From Caballeronia pedi (GTDB lineage: Bacteria; Pseudomonadota; Gammaproteobacteria; Burkholderiales; Burkholderiaceae): 64,000 bases of DNA. The notes under the pieces were generated by a model. That model saw nothing but the letters and a program-made list of their open reading frames with translations, did no database searches and was not told where the DNA came from. Below are positions 16,818-25,254 of this stretch, piece after piece; position 1 is the stretch's first letter, and each line of letters starts with the position of its first letter. The stretch lies in NCBI RefSeq assembly GCF_001544915.2, contig NZ_FCOE02000006.1, positions 248,001 through 312,000 on the forward strand. The letters are read 5' to 3'. The position numbers and the translations under genes were made by a program.

Positions 16818-17471
16818 ATGGCATCCACGCCTGTTCTGTTTATCGACGTCTGGTCGGACTTCGTGTGTCCGTTCTGCTATCTCGAAACGCCCGTGCTCGA
16901 TCAGTTCCGCAACGCTTACGGCGATGCAATCGAAATCCGCTGGCACGCGTTCGAGCTGCGCCCGGAGCCGACGCCGCTTACCGATCCCAACAGCGACAAG
17001 ATCGTCGAATCCTGGGAAAACTCGGTTCGCCCGCTCGCGGAAGAACGCGGTGTGACGATGCGCATGCCGCCCGTCACGCCGCGCAGCCGCAAGGCCTTCG
17101 AAGCGGCGATGTTCGCGCGCGAATCCGGACGCTTCGATCTCGTGCATCGCGCGATCTTCAAGGCGTACTTCGAAGAAGGCATCGATATCGGCGACACCGA
17201 CGCACTGCTCGACATCGCGGCGACCTGCGGCATCGATCCCGAAATGCTCGAAGAAGCGCTCGATGACGGCACCTACACCGATCTCGTGATCGAGGACGAA
17301 GAGTTTGCAACGAAGCTGGGCGTAAGCGGCGTGCCGTTCGCGGTGCTGTCGCGCGAAGCGGCGCCCGGTCAGGAAGCGCCGCCGCCGATCGCGCTGCGCG
17401 GCGCAGCGCCGGTCCAGCATTTCGAAGCGGCGGTCGAACGGCTCTTTCCGGATGGATTTCCGGGAAACTAA
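16818..17471 (+). CDS. DsbA-family (FrnE-like) thiol oxidoreductase
   Basis: A 217-residue cytoplasmic member of the DsbA/FrnE family. The thioredoxin-type active site is CPFC in DFVCPFCYLE (about residues 17-20), followed by the helical insertion typical of FrnE and the conserved cis-Pro region GVSGVPFAVL near residue 170. No signal peptide is present. GAGG lies 6 bases before the ATG at 16818. Members act in disulfide isomerisation or polyketide-like chemistry; the partner here is unknown. Confidence 0.9.
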   Translation: MASTPVLFIDVWSDFVCPFCYLETPVLDQFRNAYGDAIEIRWHAFELRPEPTPLTDPNSDKIVESWENSVRPLAEERGVTMRMPPVTPRSRKAFEAAMFARESGRFDLVHRAIFKAYFEEGIDIGDTDALLDIAATCGIDPEMLEEALDDGTYTDLVIEDEEFATKLGVSGVPFAVLSREAAPGQEAPPPIALRGAAPVQHFEAAVERLFPDGFPGN

Positions 17472-17475
17472 AACC

Positions 17476-18378
17476 TTAACTGTGCTCGGCCATGAACGAT
17501 TTCAGTGCGATTCGCTGCGACGGCTCGATCGATTCGAATTCGAGTCCGTACGCCGCGCTGCCGTCGGCGGGATCGAGCGTTCCCACATGGCGCACGATCG
17601 CTATGGTGTCGATTTTCACGTCGACGCCATCGGTCTTGAACTGAAACGAAAGTTGCAGACGGTCGCCCATCCGCGCGACCGGATTCGCGACCGTCAGCGA
17701 CATGCCGTACGGGCTGATATCGCTCACGCGGCTCAACTGACGTGCACTTTGCGGCGCGCCTTCGGCAGCGAAATGCGCCGCGAGGCGCGTCGGCATGCGC
17801 GCGAACTTGCGCGTGCGCAGTCTGCGGATCGCACCCGGCGCCGATAGCACCGCGTAGTTGAACGGCTCGCGGCAGGTTGCATCGACCGTGCAGGCGAAGC
17901 GGAACACGCCGCGCCCCGTCAGCGCGACGAGGTCGACCTGCTCGCCGAGCGTGAGATCGAGCGGATCGAACCCGGTCATCAATGGTTGTGTCACGAACAG
18001 GGACCGCTCGCCGTTGCGACGCGGCGTCGAGAACCCGATCACCCGGCTTGCGTACATGGCCGAACCCGTGCCGCCCGTACCGCGCAAGCCGACCCGCGCG
18101 CCGATGGTGAGACCGATATCCTCCAGCGTCAGCGGACCATCCTTGAGCGCGTCCTCGTCAGGCACGCTCTGCGCCGGCTCCTGAATCGCGCGGTGCGGCT
18201 CGAAGTGCCGAAACATGAATTCGCGCGACGCGCCGTCCGGCACGACCGTGCCCGCATCGAACAGCAACGCGCCATCGGCGGCGACGATCGGGAACTCGAG
18301 CGCGCTGTCCAACGGGATCTCGGATGGTTCGAGGCGAACCAGAGACTGGCGCGCGTCTACGACGGTTTCTTCGGTCAT
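17476..18378 (-). CDS. YcgR-like PilZ-domain cyclic di-GMP receptor
   Basis: A 300-residue protein with an N-terminal YcgR-type regulatory region (about 80-180) and a C-terminal PilZ domain (about 185-295). The cyclic di-GMP contacts are present: RxxxR in RTRKFARMPTR and DxSxxG as DISPYG. This layout is that of flagellar brake proteins, which slow motility when the second messenger is high. The extra N-terminal segment of about 75 residues is not recognised. It is a single gene, convergent with the DsbA-family gene (4 bases between stops). Confidence 0.88.
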   Translation of the reverse strand: MTEETVVDARQSLVRLEPSEIPLDSALEFPIVAADGALLFDAGTVVPDGASREFMFRHFEPHRAIQEPAQSVPDEDALKDGPLTLEDIGLTIGARVGLRGTGGTGSAMYASRVIGFSTPRRNGERSLFVTQPLMTGFDPLDLTLGEQVDLVALTGRGVFRFACTVDATCREPFNYAVLSAPGAIRRLRTRKFARMPTRLAAHFAAEGAPQSARQLSRVSDISPYGMSLTVANPVARMGDRLQLSFQFKTDGVDVKIDTIAIVRHVGTLDPADGSAAYGLEFESIEPSQRIALKSFMAEHS

Positions 18379-18541
18379 CTTATCGGACGATTCTTAAGTG
18401 TTTTTTGCAATCGTCGTGCTTGCCGGGCCTGCCGTCAAGTGTCGTGCGGCAAGTTTTACGTTAGCGCACCGATATTTTCGCTTGTCGCGTGGACTTCCTA
18501 CCGCCAAACCGTGGCCGGCAGGTTTATGCGCATAAATTCTT

Positions 18542-19537
18542 TTATGAGATAACGCGCTCGCCGAATTGCAAGGGCGCGCCCGTCACGCTTTCGATGGCTG
18601 CCAGCACTTGCGGCACATCGGGCGGCGCGCCTTCCTCGCCGACCGAGACCGAGCGCCCCGGCTCGTCGATGCCGAAATGCTCGCGCGACGTCGCCGCGAA
18701 CAGCATTACGGTACGGCGCTGCAGCGCATGCGCGAGATGCACGAGTCCGGTATCCGTGCCGACGACCAGTTCCGACGCCTGAATCCAGTGCGCGCATTCC
18801 ACGACAGAAAGTTTCGGCAGTACCGTCGCGCCCGGCACGAGCGCAGCGATGGCCTGCGCCTCCCCCTGCTCGCGTTCCGTGCCCCACGGCAGCGCGATCG
18901 AATAGCCGCGCGCGGTGAGCCATCGGCCGACCTCGGCCCAGTGCTCCTTCGGCCACTTTTTGACATCCGCCGATGTCGCATGAAACAGCATCGCGATGCG
19001 TGTATTGTGCGGAATCTCCAGATCGCGCGTGACTGCCGGAAGGCGAATGTTGTAGTCGGGCGTGTCGTCGAATCGATATCCGAGCGCATCGGCGACACTC
19101 ACCCGCATGCCGCGCCACGCGTCCGTAAGCGGACGCGGACCGAAGCGCGCGTTGTACGCGAAGGCCGCGCCGCGCTCGCCGAGATCCTGATTCAGATAGC
19201 CGTAACGCCGCCGCCCACGCGCGATGAACGCGATGATCGCGCTCTTGTAGACGCCGTGAATATCGACGATCACATCGTATTTTTCAGCGCGAAGCTCGCC
19301 GATCGACGCAGCGATATCCTTCAGATCCTTCCAGCTACGCGCCTTCTTGAACTTGCGCAGCGGCGCGCTCAGCACGCGATCGACGCCCGGATTCCAGCGG
19401 ATGATATCGGCGAAGGCGGCGTCGGCGGCCCAGTCGACCTTGGCGGACGGAAACGCGCGCCGCAAATCCGATACGACCGGTAGCGTCTCGACGATATCGC
19501 CGAGCGACGTGACTTTGACGACCAGAATTCGCTTCAT
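18542..19537 (-). CDS. waaC: lipopolysaccharide heptosyltransferase I
   Basis: A 331-residue GT9-family enzyme that adds the first heptose to Kdo of the lipid A-core. The N-terminal motif ILVVKVTSLGDIVETLPVVS is characteristic of WaaC; the nucleotide-sugar binding region TDTGLVHLAHALQRRTVMLF with its conserved Asp is near residue 265. The ATG at 19537 is chosen because homologues begin MKRILVVK; the Shine-Dalgarno is weak. It stands alone, about 160 bases from each neighbour. Confidence 0.92.
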   Translation of the reverse strand: MKRILVVKVTSLGDIVETLPVVSDLRRAFPSAKVDWAADAAFADIIRWNPGVDRVLSAPLRKFKKARSWKDLKDIAASIGELRAEKYDVIVDIHGVYKSAIIAFIARGRRRYGYLNQDLGERGAAFAYNARFGPRPLTDAWRGMRVSVADALGYRFDDTPDYNIRLPAVTRDLEIPHNTRIAMLFHATSADVKKWPKEHWAEVGRWLTARGYSIALPWGTEREQGEAQAIAALVPGATVLPKLSVVECAHWIQASELVVGTDTGLVHLAHALQRRTVMLFAATSREHFGIDEPGRSVSVGEEGAPPDVPQVLAAIESVTGAPLQFGERVIS

Positions 19538-19754
19538 GAAAAGGTAGGAGAGTGTTCCGCTGCGTGTGCCGATCCGGGCGGTCGCCACATCACCAGGCGC
19601 GGCCAGCCGCGCCCCGGAAAACTAGCGATTCTAATAAATTCAAGACAAACGCACTGTCAGCGTTTGTAAGCATCGACCGCGAGCAAGGGCGATTCGACGA
19701 TTCAGAATAGCCTATTTCGGGATGGGCGGACCACCCCGGAGGACGCCGTCGTCA

Positions 19755-20630
19755 TTACAACGCGCGCGCCGAGAATGTGTCGCATTGGCTGAGGTCGCCG
19801 GACGCCATGCCGCGCCGCAGCCAGCGCTGCCGCTGCGCGCTCGTGCCGTGTGTGAACGCCTCGGGCACGACGCGCCCTTGCGATTGCTGCTGCAGACGGT
19901 CATCGCCGATCGCGGCGGCCGCGTTCAAGCCCTGCTCGAAATCGCCCGGCTCGATCAGCTTTGCGTTATCGCGCTGCGCGACGGCCGCCCACACGCCCGC
20001 GAAACAATCCGCCTGCAATTCCACGCGCACCGATAGCGCATTCGCCTGCTCGCGCGTCATCCGCGCGCGCGCCTGGTCCGCCTTGTCCATGATGCCGAGC
20101 ACGTTTTGCACGTGGTGCCCGACTTCATGCGCGATCACATAAGCCTGCGCGAAGTCGCCACTCGCGCCGAAGCGATCGCGCAACTCGCGATAGAACGAGA
20201 GATCGATATAGACCTTGCGGTCTCCGGGACAATAGAACGGCCCCATCGCCGCCTGTCCCATGCCGCACGCGGTCTGCGTGCCGCCCGAAAACAGCACGAG
20301 CTTCGGTGCCGGATAGTCCTGATTGAACTGCGCGCGGAAGATGTGCTGCCAGGTGCGCTCGGTATTGCCGAGCACGCGGCGCACGAACACCGAGCCGGCA
20401 TCGTTGGCGGGCGGCGCATTGCTCGGCGCGGCCTGTTGCTGCGGCGCGTTGCCTTGCAACACCTGCGCGCCGTTGATGATCGTCATCGGATTGATGCCGA
20501 AGAAATACGATGCCGCGAGCGCCACGATGATCGTGCCGATGCCGATCGATCCGCCGCCGACCCGAAAGCCGCCGCCCCCGCCGCGCCGGTCTTCGACGTT
20601 CCGACTTTCCGCTTCGTCATCGAGGCGCAT
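19755..20630 (-). CDS. neutral zinc metallopeptidase (YpfJ family)
   Basis: A 291-residue membrane-anchored protease of the YpfJ/zinc_peptidase family. After a short Gly-rich cytoplasmic segment (EDRRGGGGGFRVGGGSIG) there is one membrane helix (about 28-46), then the periplasmic domain with the zinc site HEVGHHVQ near residue 170 and the downstream ELQADCFAGVWA motif that supplies the third ligand. AAGGAG lies before the ATG at 20630. The substrate is unknown. Confidence 0.9.
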   Translation of the reverse strand: MRLDDEAESRNVEDRRGGGGGFRVGGGSIGIGTIIVALAASYFFGINPMTIINGAQVLQGNAPQQQAAPSNAPPANDAGSVFVRRVLGNTERTWQHIFRAQFNQDYPAPKLVLFSGGTQTACGMGQAAMGPFYCPGDRKVYIDLSFYRELRDRFGASGDFAQAYVIAHEVGHHVQNVLGIMDKADQARARMTREQANALSVRVELQADCFAGVWAAVAQRDNAKLIEPGDFEQGLNAAAAIGDDRLQQQSQGRVVPEAFTHGTSAQRQRWLRRGMASGDLSQCDTFSARAL

Positions 20631-21018
20631 GTTGGTTCTCCTTGCTGCCCACGCGGTGCGCGTGTTCAAAAGCCATTATGGTACCCGCGCGAACAGCACG
20701 TCTTGTGCCGGTGCATCGTAAAAGTTCTTTCCCGGCTTGCTCGCTCTGCATCCGATTAGTGCGGTCGATTGTCGCGAAAGCCGCTGCGCGCTCTTGCCGC
20801 ACCGCACCATCCATTCATCTCGAAATTACCAAAAAATCAATTCGATAGGCACGCCGCACCCTTGAAACTGCGGCATTTGCGCACAACGCGAATTCACTGA
20901 CGCAGCGCAACACTTTCTCAAAATGGCGCTAAGCTCCGGCCCGTCACACGTCTGATCCGATACAGGACAAAGCCGCCTCGCCATGCGAGCGCGGGTGAAT
21001 TTCAAGGCACACGTCATC
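20631..21018. other. 388-base intergenic region upstream of the cyd operon
   Basis: It separates the divergent metallopeptidase and cytochrome bd genes. The middle (20820-20850) is AT-rich and may hold the cyd promoter. A TTGAT-N4-ATCAA Fnr/Anr site was looked for and not found. No gene was seen. Confidence 0.4.
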
Positions 21019-22416
21019 ATGCATTCGACTCCCGAAGCACTCGATCTGGCGCGGATCCAGTTCGCGTTCACCGTCTCGTTTCACATCATCTTTCCGGCGC
21101 TTTCCATCGGGCTCGCGAGTTTCATCGCGGTGCTCGAAGGCGCCTGGCTCAAAACCGGCAAGCCGGTCTACAAGGAACTGTGTCTGTTCTGGTCGAAGGT
21201 CTTTGCCGTCGCTTTCGGCATGGGCGTCGTGTCGGGCGTCGTCATGGCGTACGAGTTCGGCACCAACTGGGGCGGCTTCTCGACCTTCGCCGGTCCTATC
21301 ACCGGGCCGCTGCTCACGTACGAAGTGATGACCGCGTTCTTCCTCGAAGCGGGCTTCCTCGGCATCATGCTGTTCGGCTGGAATAAGGTCGGCCCGAAGG
21401 CGCACTTCGGCGCGACGCTGATGGTCGCCATCGGCACGCTCATTTCCACCTTCTGGATTCTGGCGTCCAATAGCTGGATGCAGACGCCGCAAGGCTTTCG
21501 CATCGAGGGCGATCACGTCGTGCCGGTGGACTGGTGGGCGATCATCTTCAATCCGTCGTTCCCGTACCGGCTCGCGCATATGGCGATCGCGGCGTTCATC
21601 GTGGCGGCGCTCGTCGTGGCCGCGACCGGCGCGTGGCATCTGCTGAAAGGCCGCCGCGATCCGGCCATCAAAAAGATGTTTTCGATGTCGCTCTGGCTGC
21701 TGCTCGCATTGACGCCGATCCAGGCGCTCGTCGGCGACGCGCACGGTCTCAACACACGCGAACATCAGCCGGCGAAGATCGCCGCGATCGAAGGCATCTG
21801 GGAAACCGAGAAAGGCGGCACCGCGCTCAATCTCTTCGGCATCCCAGACATGGAAGCCGAAACCACGAAGTACGCCGTGTCGATTCCGCATCTCGGCAGC
21901 CTGATCCTCACGCATAGCTGGGACGGCGAGATTCGCGGCCTGAAGGAATTTCCGAAGGAAGACCGTCCGAACTCGACGCTCGTGTTCTGGAGTTTCCGCG
22001 TGATGGCGGGTCTGGGCGTGCTGATGATCGTGATGTCGGTGGCCGCGTGGTGGCTGCATCGCAAGCGCGCATTGTTCGATGCGCGCTGGTTCCATCGCTT
22101 CGCACTCGCGATGGGTCCGACCGGTTTCATCACGCTGCTCGCGGGCTGGGTCACGACCGAAGCCGGCCGTCAGCCGTGGGTCGTCTACGGCGTGATGCGC
22201 ACCGCCGATGCCGTGTCGCCCGTTACCGCGCAACAAGTCGGCGTGTCGCTGCTCGCGTTCGTGATCGTCTACACGATCGTGTTCGGCACTGGCATCTACT
22301 ACCTGCTGAAGTTGCTGCGTCATGGTCCTGCTCTGCCGGACTCGCCTTCGCAACCTTCCGACGGCAGCGCGCGACGTCCGCTCAGCCTCCCGCATCAGTC
22401 CATCGAAGGAGCGTAA
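21019..22416 (+). CDS. cydA: cytochrome bd-type quinol oxidase subunit I (cyanide-insensitive type)
   Basis: A 465-residue integral membrane quinol oxidase subunit carrying the hemes. The axial ligands are visible: His22 in FHIIFPALSIG, a His in RLAHMAIAAFIVAA, and Met in FRVMAGLGVLMI. The signature GWVTTEAGRQPW is intact. The quinol-binding Q-loop between segments is short, as in CioA of cyanide-insensitive oxidases. ATG 21019 is used although an in-frame start 36 bases upstream is possible. The operon continues with subunit II 4 bases after the stop. Confidence 0.93.
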   Translation: MHSTPEALDLARIQFAFTVSFHIIFPALSIGLASFIAVLEGAWLKTGKPVYKELCLFWSKVFAVAFGMGVVSGVVMAYEFGTNWGGFSTFAGPITGPLLTYEVMTAFFLEAGFLGIMLFGWNKVGPKAHFGATLMVAIGTLISTFWILASNSWMQTPQGFRIEGDHVVPVDWWAIIFNPSFPYRLAHMAIAAFIVAALVVAATGAWHLLKGRRDPAIKKMFSMSLWLLLALTPIQALVGDAHGLNTREHQPAKIAAIEGIWETEKGGTALNLFGIPDMEAETTKYAVSIPHLGSLILTHSWDGEIRGLKEFPKEDRPNSTLVFWSFRVMAGLGVLMIVMSVAAWWLHRKRALFDARWFHRFALAMGPTGFITLLAGWVTTEAGRQPWVVYGVMRTADAVSPVTAQQVGVSLLAFVIVYTIVFGTGIYYLLKLLRHGPALPDSPSQPSDGSARRPLSLPHQSIEGA

Positions 22417-22420
22417 CGAC

Positions 22421-23422
22421 ATGGATCTCACACTCGCCTGGGCCGCGATCATCGCGTTGGGCCTGTTCCTCTACGTGGTGCTCGACGGCTTCGACCTCGG
22501 CATCGGCATTCTCTTTCCGTTCTTTCCCGATCAGCACGATCGCGATGTGATGATGAACACCGTCGCGCCCGTCTGGGACGGCAACGAAACGTGGCTCGTG
22601 CTCGGCGGCGCGGGACTTTTCGCGGCATTCCCGATGGTCTATTCGACCGTACTGTCCGCGCTTTATCTGCCGCTCGTGCTGATGCTCGTGTGCCTGATTT
22701 TTCGCGGCGTGTCGTTCGAGATTCGCGCGAAGGCGCAGCGCACGAAGCACATGTGGGACCTTGCGTTCATCGGTGGATCGGCGGGCGCGACGTTCTTTCA
22801 GGGCGTGGCGCTCGGTGCGTTCCTCGGCGGCATTCCGGTCGCCGATGGCCGTTTTTCCGGCGATGCCTTCGGCTGGTTCACGCCCTTCTCGATCTTCACG
22901 GGCGGCGCACTGGTCGTCACGTATGCGCTGCTCGGCGCGTGCTGGCTGATCGCGAAGACCGAAGGCGATCTGCAGCGGCGGATGTATCGCGTCGTGTGGC
23001 CGCTGACCGTCTTGCAGCTCGCAACGATCGCGGTGGTCAGCATCTGGACGCCGTTGCAGGATGCGGGCATCGCGTCGCGCTGGTTCGATTCGCCGCTGTT
23101 CTATCGGCTGCTGCCGGTGCCGGTGCTCGTCGCCGCGTGCGCGTGGGCGATGCGTCGCTCGATTCGATCGCGGCACGAGAAGCGCCCGTTCGCGATGGCG
23201 CTCGGCTTCGTGCTGCTCGGCTATGCGGGACTGGTCGCGAGCATTTCACCGCACGAGATTTTTCCGGGTGTGTCGATCTGGGATGCGGCCGCGCCCCGTT
23301 CGAGCCAGCTTTTCACGATCGTCGGCGCGGCGGTGATTTTGCCGTTGATCGTCGGTTATACGATGCTGGGGTATTGGGTATTCAGAGGAAAGGTGCGCCA
23401 TGGCGAACATCACTACCACTGA
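22421..23422 (+). CDS. cydB: cytochrome bd-type quinol oxidase subunit II
   Basis: A 333-residue membrane subunit of the bd oxidase. The N-terminal signature VVLDGFDLGIGILFPF and the PVWDGNETWLVLGGAGLFAA segment are diagnostic of CydB/CioB. Eight or so membrane segments follow. It has AAGGAG ten bases upstream and lies directly after cydA. Its last 23 bases overlap the next small gene. Confidence 0.95.
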   Translation: MDLTLAWAAIIALGLFLYVVLDGFDLGIGILFPFFPDQHDRDVMMNTVAPVWDGNETWLVLGGAGLFAAFPMVYSTVLSALYLPLVLMLVCLIFRGVSFEIRAKAQRTKHMWDLAFIGGSAGATFFQGVALGAFLGGIPVADGRFSGDAFGWFTPFSIFTGGALVVTYALLGACWLIAKTEGDLQRRMYRVVWPLTVLQLATIAVVSIWTPLQDAGIASRWFDSPLFYRLLPVPVLVAACAWAMRRSIRSRHEKRPFAMALGFVLLGYAGLVASISPHEIFPGVSIWDAAAPRSSQLFTIVGAAVILPLIVGYTMLGYWVFRGKVRHGEHHYH

Positions 23423-23537
23423 GCGTGCGCGGAAGGTGTTCTGGTTCGTCGCGCTGTGGGCTGCGGGCGTCGGGGGCACGATGCTGCTCGCGCTGCCGTT
23501 CAAGTTGTTGATCAAGGCGGGGGCGGCGATTCATTGA
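23400..23537 (+). CDS. DUF2474-family small subunit of the bd oxidase
   Basis: A 45-residue single-span membrane protein beginning MANITTTERARKVFWFVALW. It fits the DUF2474 family, small proteins encoded directly after cioAB and analogous to CydX. A membrane helix spans about residues 13-37. It overlaps the end of cydB by 23 bases in another frame, which argues for translational coupling and a role as an accessory subunit of the oxidase. Confidence 0.85.
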   Translation: MANITTTERARKVFWFVALWAAGVGGTMLLALPFKLLIKAGAAIH

Positions 23538-23549
23538 GCGGCTGAGTGG

Positions 23550-23981
23550 TCAGCCCTGGTCATAAGGGCCGATCGGGTCGTACCATTTGTTGTCTTTGAG
23601 CAGCAGATAGACGTGCCCGCCGGCTTGCCAGTCGATCCTGGCCGACCCATCGGAATAAAGGATCCAGTCGGCCCGGAAGCCGTCCTTGAACGTGACCGTT
23701 CCTTTGGCTGCGCAAGGGGAATAGCGGTCGTGACTGGTTACGACGGGGGGAACAGGGACTGCGTTTGCGAAATATCGGCGTACCTGAGCAACAGTCGGCC
23801 GAAACGCTCGACACCAGAAGATCAGCGCCTCGTCTTTCTGTTCCGACTCAGGCCGCACGATGCCCACTTCGTCGATCGTCACGCTTTTTATCCCGCGCGC
23901 CAGGCTGATTTCGCAACACGCGAGCAACATGAGAAAGAGCACGACGGACTTGATTCTGGAGAGTGCGCCGAACCTCACCAT
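23550..23981 (-). CDS. secreted 143-residue protein, candidate immunity to the adjacent amidase
   Basis: Not recognised as a named family. A signal peptide is seen (MVRFGALSRIKSVVLFLMLL, then ACCEISLARG), so the mature protein of about 115 residues is periplasmic. It contains two cysteines (RAFRP region and SPCAAKG) and a beta-rich C-terminus (GFRADWILYSDGSARIDWQA). Its start overlaps the end of the amidase gene, and the operon order Hcp, amidase, secreted small protein is that of type VI effector-immunity pairs. Immunity function is therefore likely but unproven. GC is lower than in flanking genes. Confidence 0.7.
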   Translation of the reverse strand: MVRFGALSRIKSVVLFLMLLACCEISLARGIKSVTIDEVGIVRPESEQKDEALIFWCRAFRPTVAQVRRYFANAVPVPPVVTSHDRYSPCAAKGTVTFKDGFRADWILYSDGSARIDWQAGGHVYLLLKDNKWYDPIGPYDQG

Positions 23982-24577
23982 TGTGCTGCCTTCGCTTCCG
24001 TTGGATTTTTGTAGGACACCGCCGGATGTGCATAAACCTCGGCTTTGTCGATGCTGAGCGTTTCTATCAATTCCGCGATCAGCCATTTGAGGGAGTCGTT
24101 CTGCTCGCTGGTTGGATCTTCATAGATCTGCTCTTTGCCCTCGCCTCGATACATTCCAACCAGTTCGATCCCAATGGAATCGATGTTCGACGGCAAGCGG
24201 TCCGGCCACGATTTGGTCATCTCGTGCCGATTCAAACCCTTGTATTTGCCTTGGCGAAACGCTTCACGACTTGCGGCGATTTCCACCGGTGAACATTGCA
24301 ACGTTTCCAGACACCGCGATTTGATGTTGCCCACGTGATAGGTGACTCGCGTCAATGACGCCGTCTGATAAATCGTCCCGTCCTGGTCGAGCAGAAAGTG
24401 AGCACCATTAGCGCCCTTCTGCTGATAGCTGCTGAACGTACTCTCAGCCGTGCTGGCTCCTGTCTGGTGCACGACGATGCCATGTACGACGTTCATGGAA
24501 CCGTGCTCGATCGCATTGAATATCCTGATCCGAACCCGATCATGATCGACATGGCCTTGCTTCGATATGAACAGCAT
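23975..24577 (-). CDS. N-acetylmuramoyl-L-alanine amidase, candidate type VI effector
   Basis: A 200-residue Amidase_2/PGRP-fold enzyme that would cut peptidoglycan between MurNAc and the peptide. Motifs are GIVVHQTGA with zinc ligand His37, GAHFLLDQDGTIYQTA, NIDSIGIELVG, and the C-terminal YAHPAVSYKNPTEA with His184 and Glu194 at the ligand positions where AmpD has His and Asp. There is no signal peptide, so export must use another route, which the upstream hcp gene suggests. GGAGG precedes the ATG. GC is about 48 percent near 24061. Confidence 0.85.
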   Translation of the reverse strand: MLFISKQGHVDHDRVRIRIFNAIEHGSMNVVHGIVVHQTGASTAESTFSSYQQKGANGAHFLLDQDGTIYQTASLTRVTYHVGNIKSRCLETLQCSPVEIAASREAFRQGKYKGLNRHEMTKSWPDRLPSNIDSIGIELVGMYRGEGKEQIYEDPTSEQNDSLKWLIAELIETLSIDKAEVYAHPAVSYKNPTEAKAAQW

Positions 24578-24591
24578 GCGCGCCTCCAGCG

Positions 24592-25074
24592 TCAGAATTC
24601 ACAGTTTTTCTTGATGTCGAACGCCATCCGAACGGTGCCGGCACTCCCACCGTTGGGCGACTGAACGACATACTCCTGTTCGACGCGAGCGAATGACAGC
24701 GCCACCTCTTCCCGTGCCGCCGTCATCGAGGGTTGCGCGTGCGGCGCCACGCGAGTGACGATGACGTCATGCATCTTGATGGTCAGATATTCGAGCGGTG
24801 CACCACCGGCCTTACGCACGGTAAGCGTCGCGGTAGGAATATGTTTGCCGGTGAGGCTATATATCATCAGATTGGGACTCGCACGATCGACGTAGTGCTC
24901 GAAAACCAGGTCGTCGACCTGCGCCTTGCCCGCTCCGCCGCCTTGACCAACATGCGTACTGGAGGGTTGGGAAACGGCCCACTCCCAATTGAGCACATCG
25001 ATCTGCTGCGCGTGAGCGGCATCCAGTGCCTCGCCTGCGATGCCGCTGAGGTTCAGGAAAATATCCTGGGCCAT
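24592..25074 (-). CDS. hcp: Hcp-family type VI secretion tube protein
   Basis: A 160-residue Hcp1-family protein, which stacks as hexameric rings to form the type VI tube and carries small effectors in its lumen. Family features are the N-terminal MAQDIFLNLSGIAGEALDAA, the loop with KAQVDDLVFEHYVDRASPNL, and YLTIKMHDVIVTRVAPHAQ, ending in GTVRMAFDIKKN. No other type VI structural gene lies in the window, so this is an orphan copy coupled to an effector-immunity pair. The amidase gene starts 14 bases downstream. Confidence 0.9.
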   Translation of the reverse strand: MAQDIFLNLSGIAGEALDAAHAQQIDVLNWEWAVSQPSSTHVGQGGGAGKAQVDDLVFEHYVDRASPNLMIYSLTGKHIPTATLTVRKAGGAPLEYLTIKMHDVIVTRVAPHAQPSMTAAREEVALSFARVEQEYVVQSPNGGSAGTVRMAFDIKKNCEF

Positions 25075-25254
25075 TTTTTCTGCCCCTGTGTCAATGGCGA
25101 ATGGGACATTTTATGGACGCGATTAAATCGAAGTCACCACGAGTAATCCTAAATAATTAATGTCTTATCGCAGTTAACTCACAGACAAAGCTGAACTTCA
25201 GCAGGCAAGAGTGCTTTCAGACTAATGCCCGAAAGCACCCTGCTTCAAAAAACT

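Noticed and set aside
20820..21018. Fnr/Anr site upstream of the cytochrome bd operon
   Set aside because: No TTGAT-N4-ATCAA-like palindrome was found; ATCAATTCGAT does not have the right symmetry or spacing.
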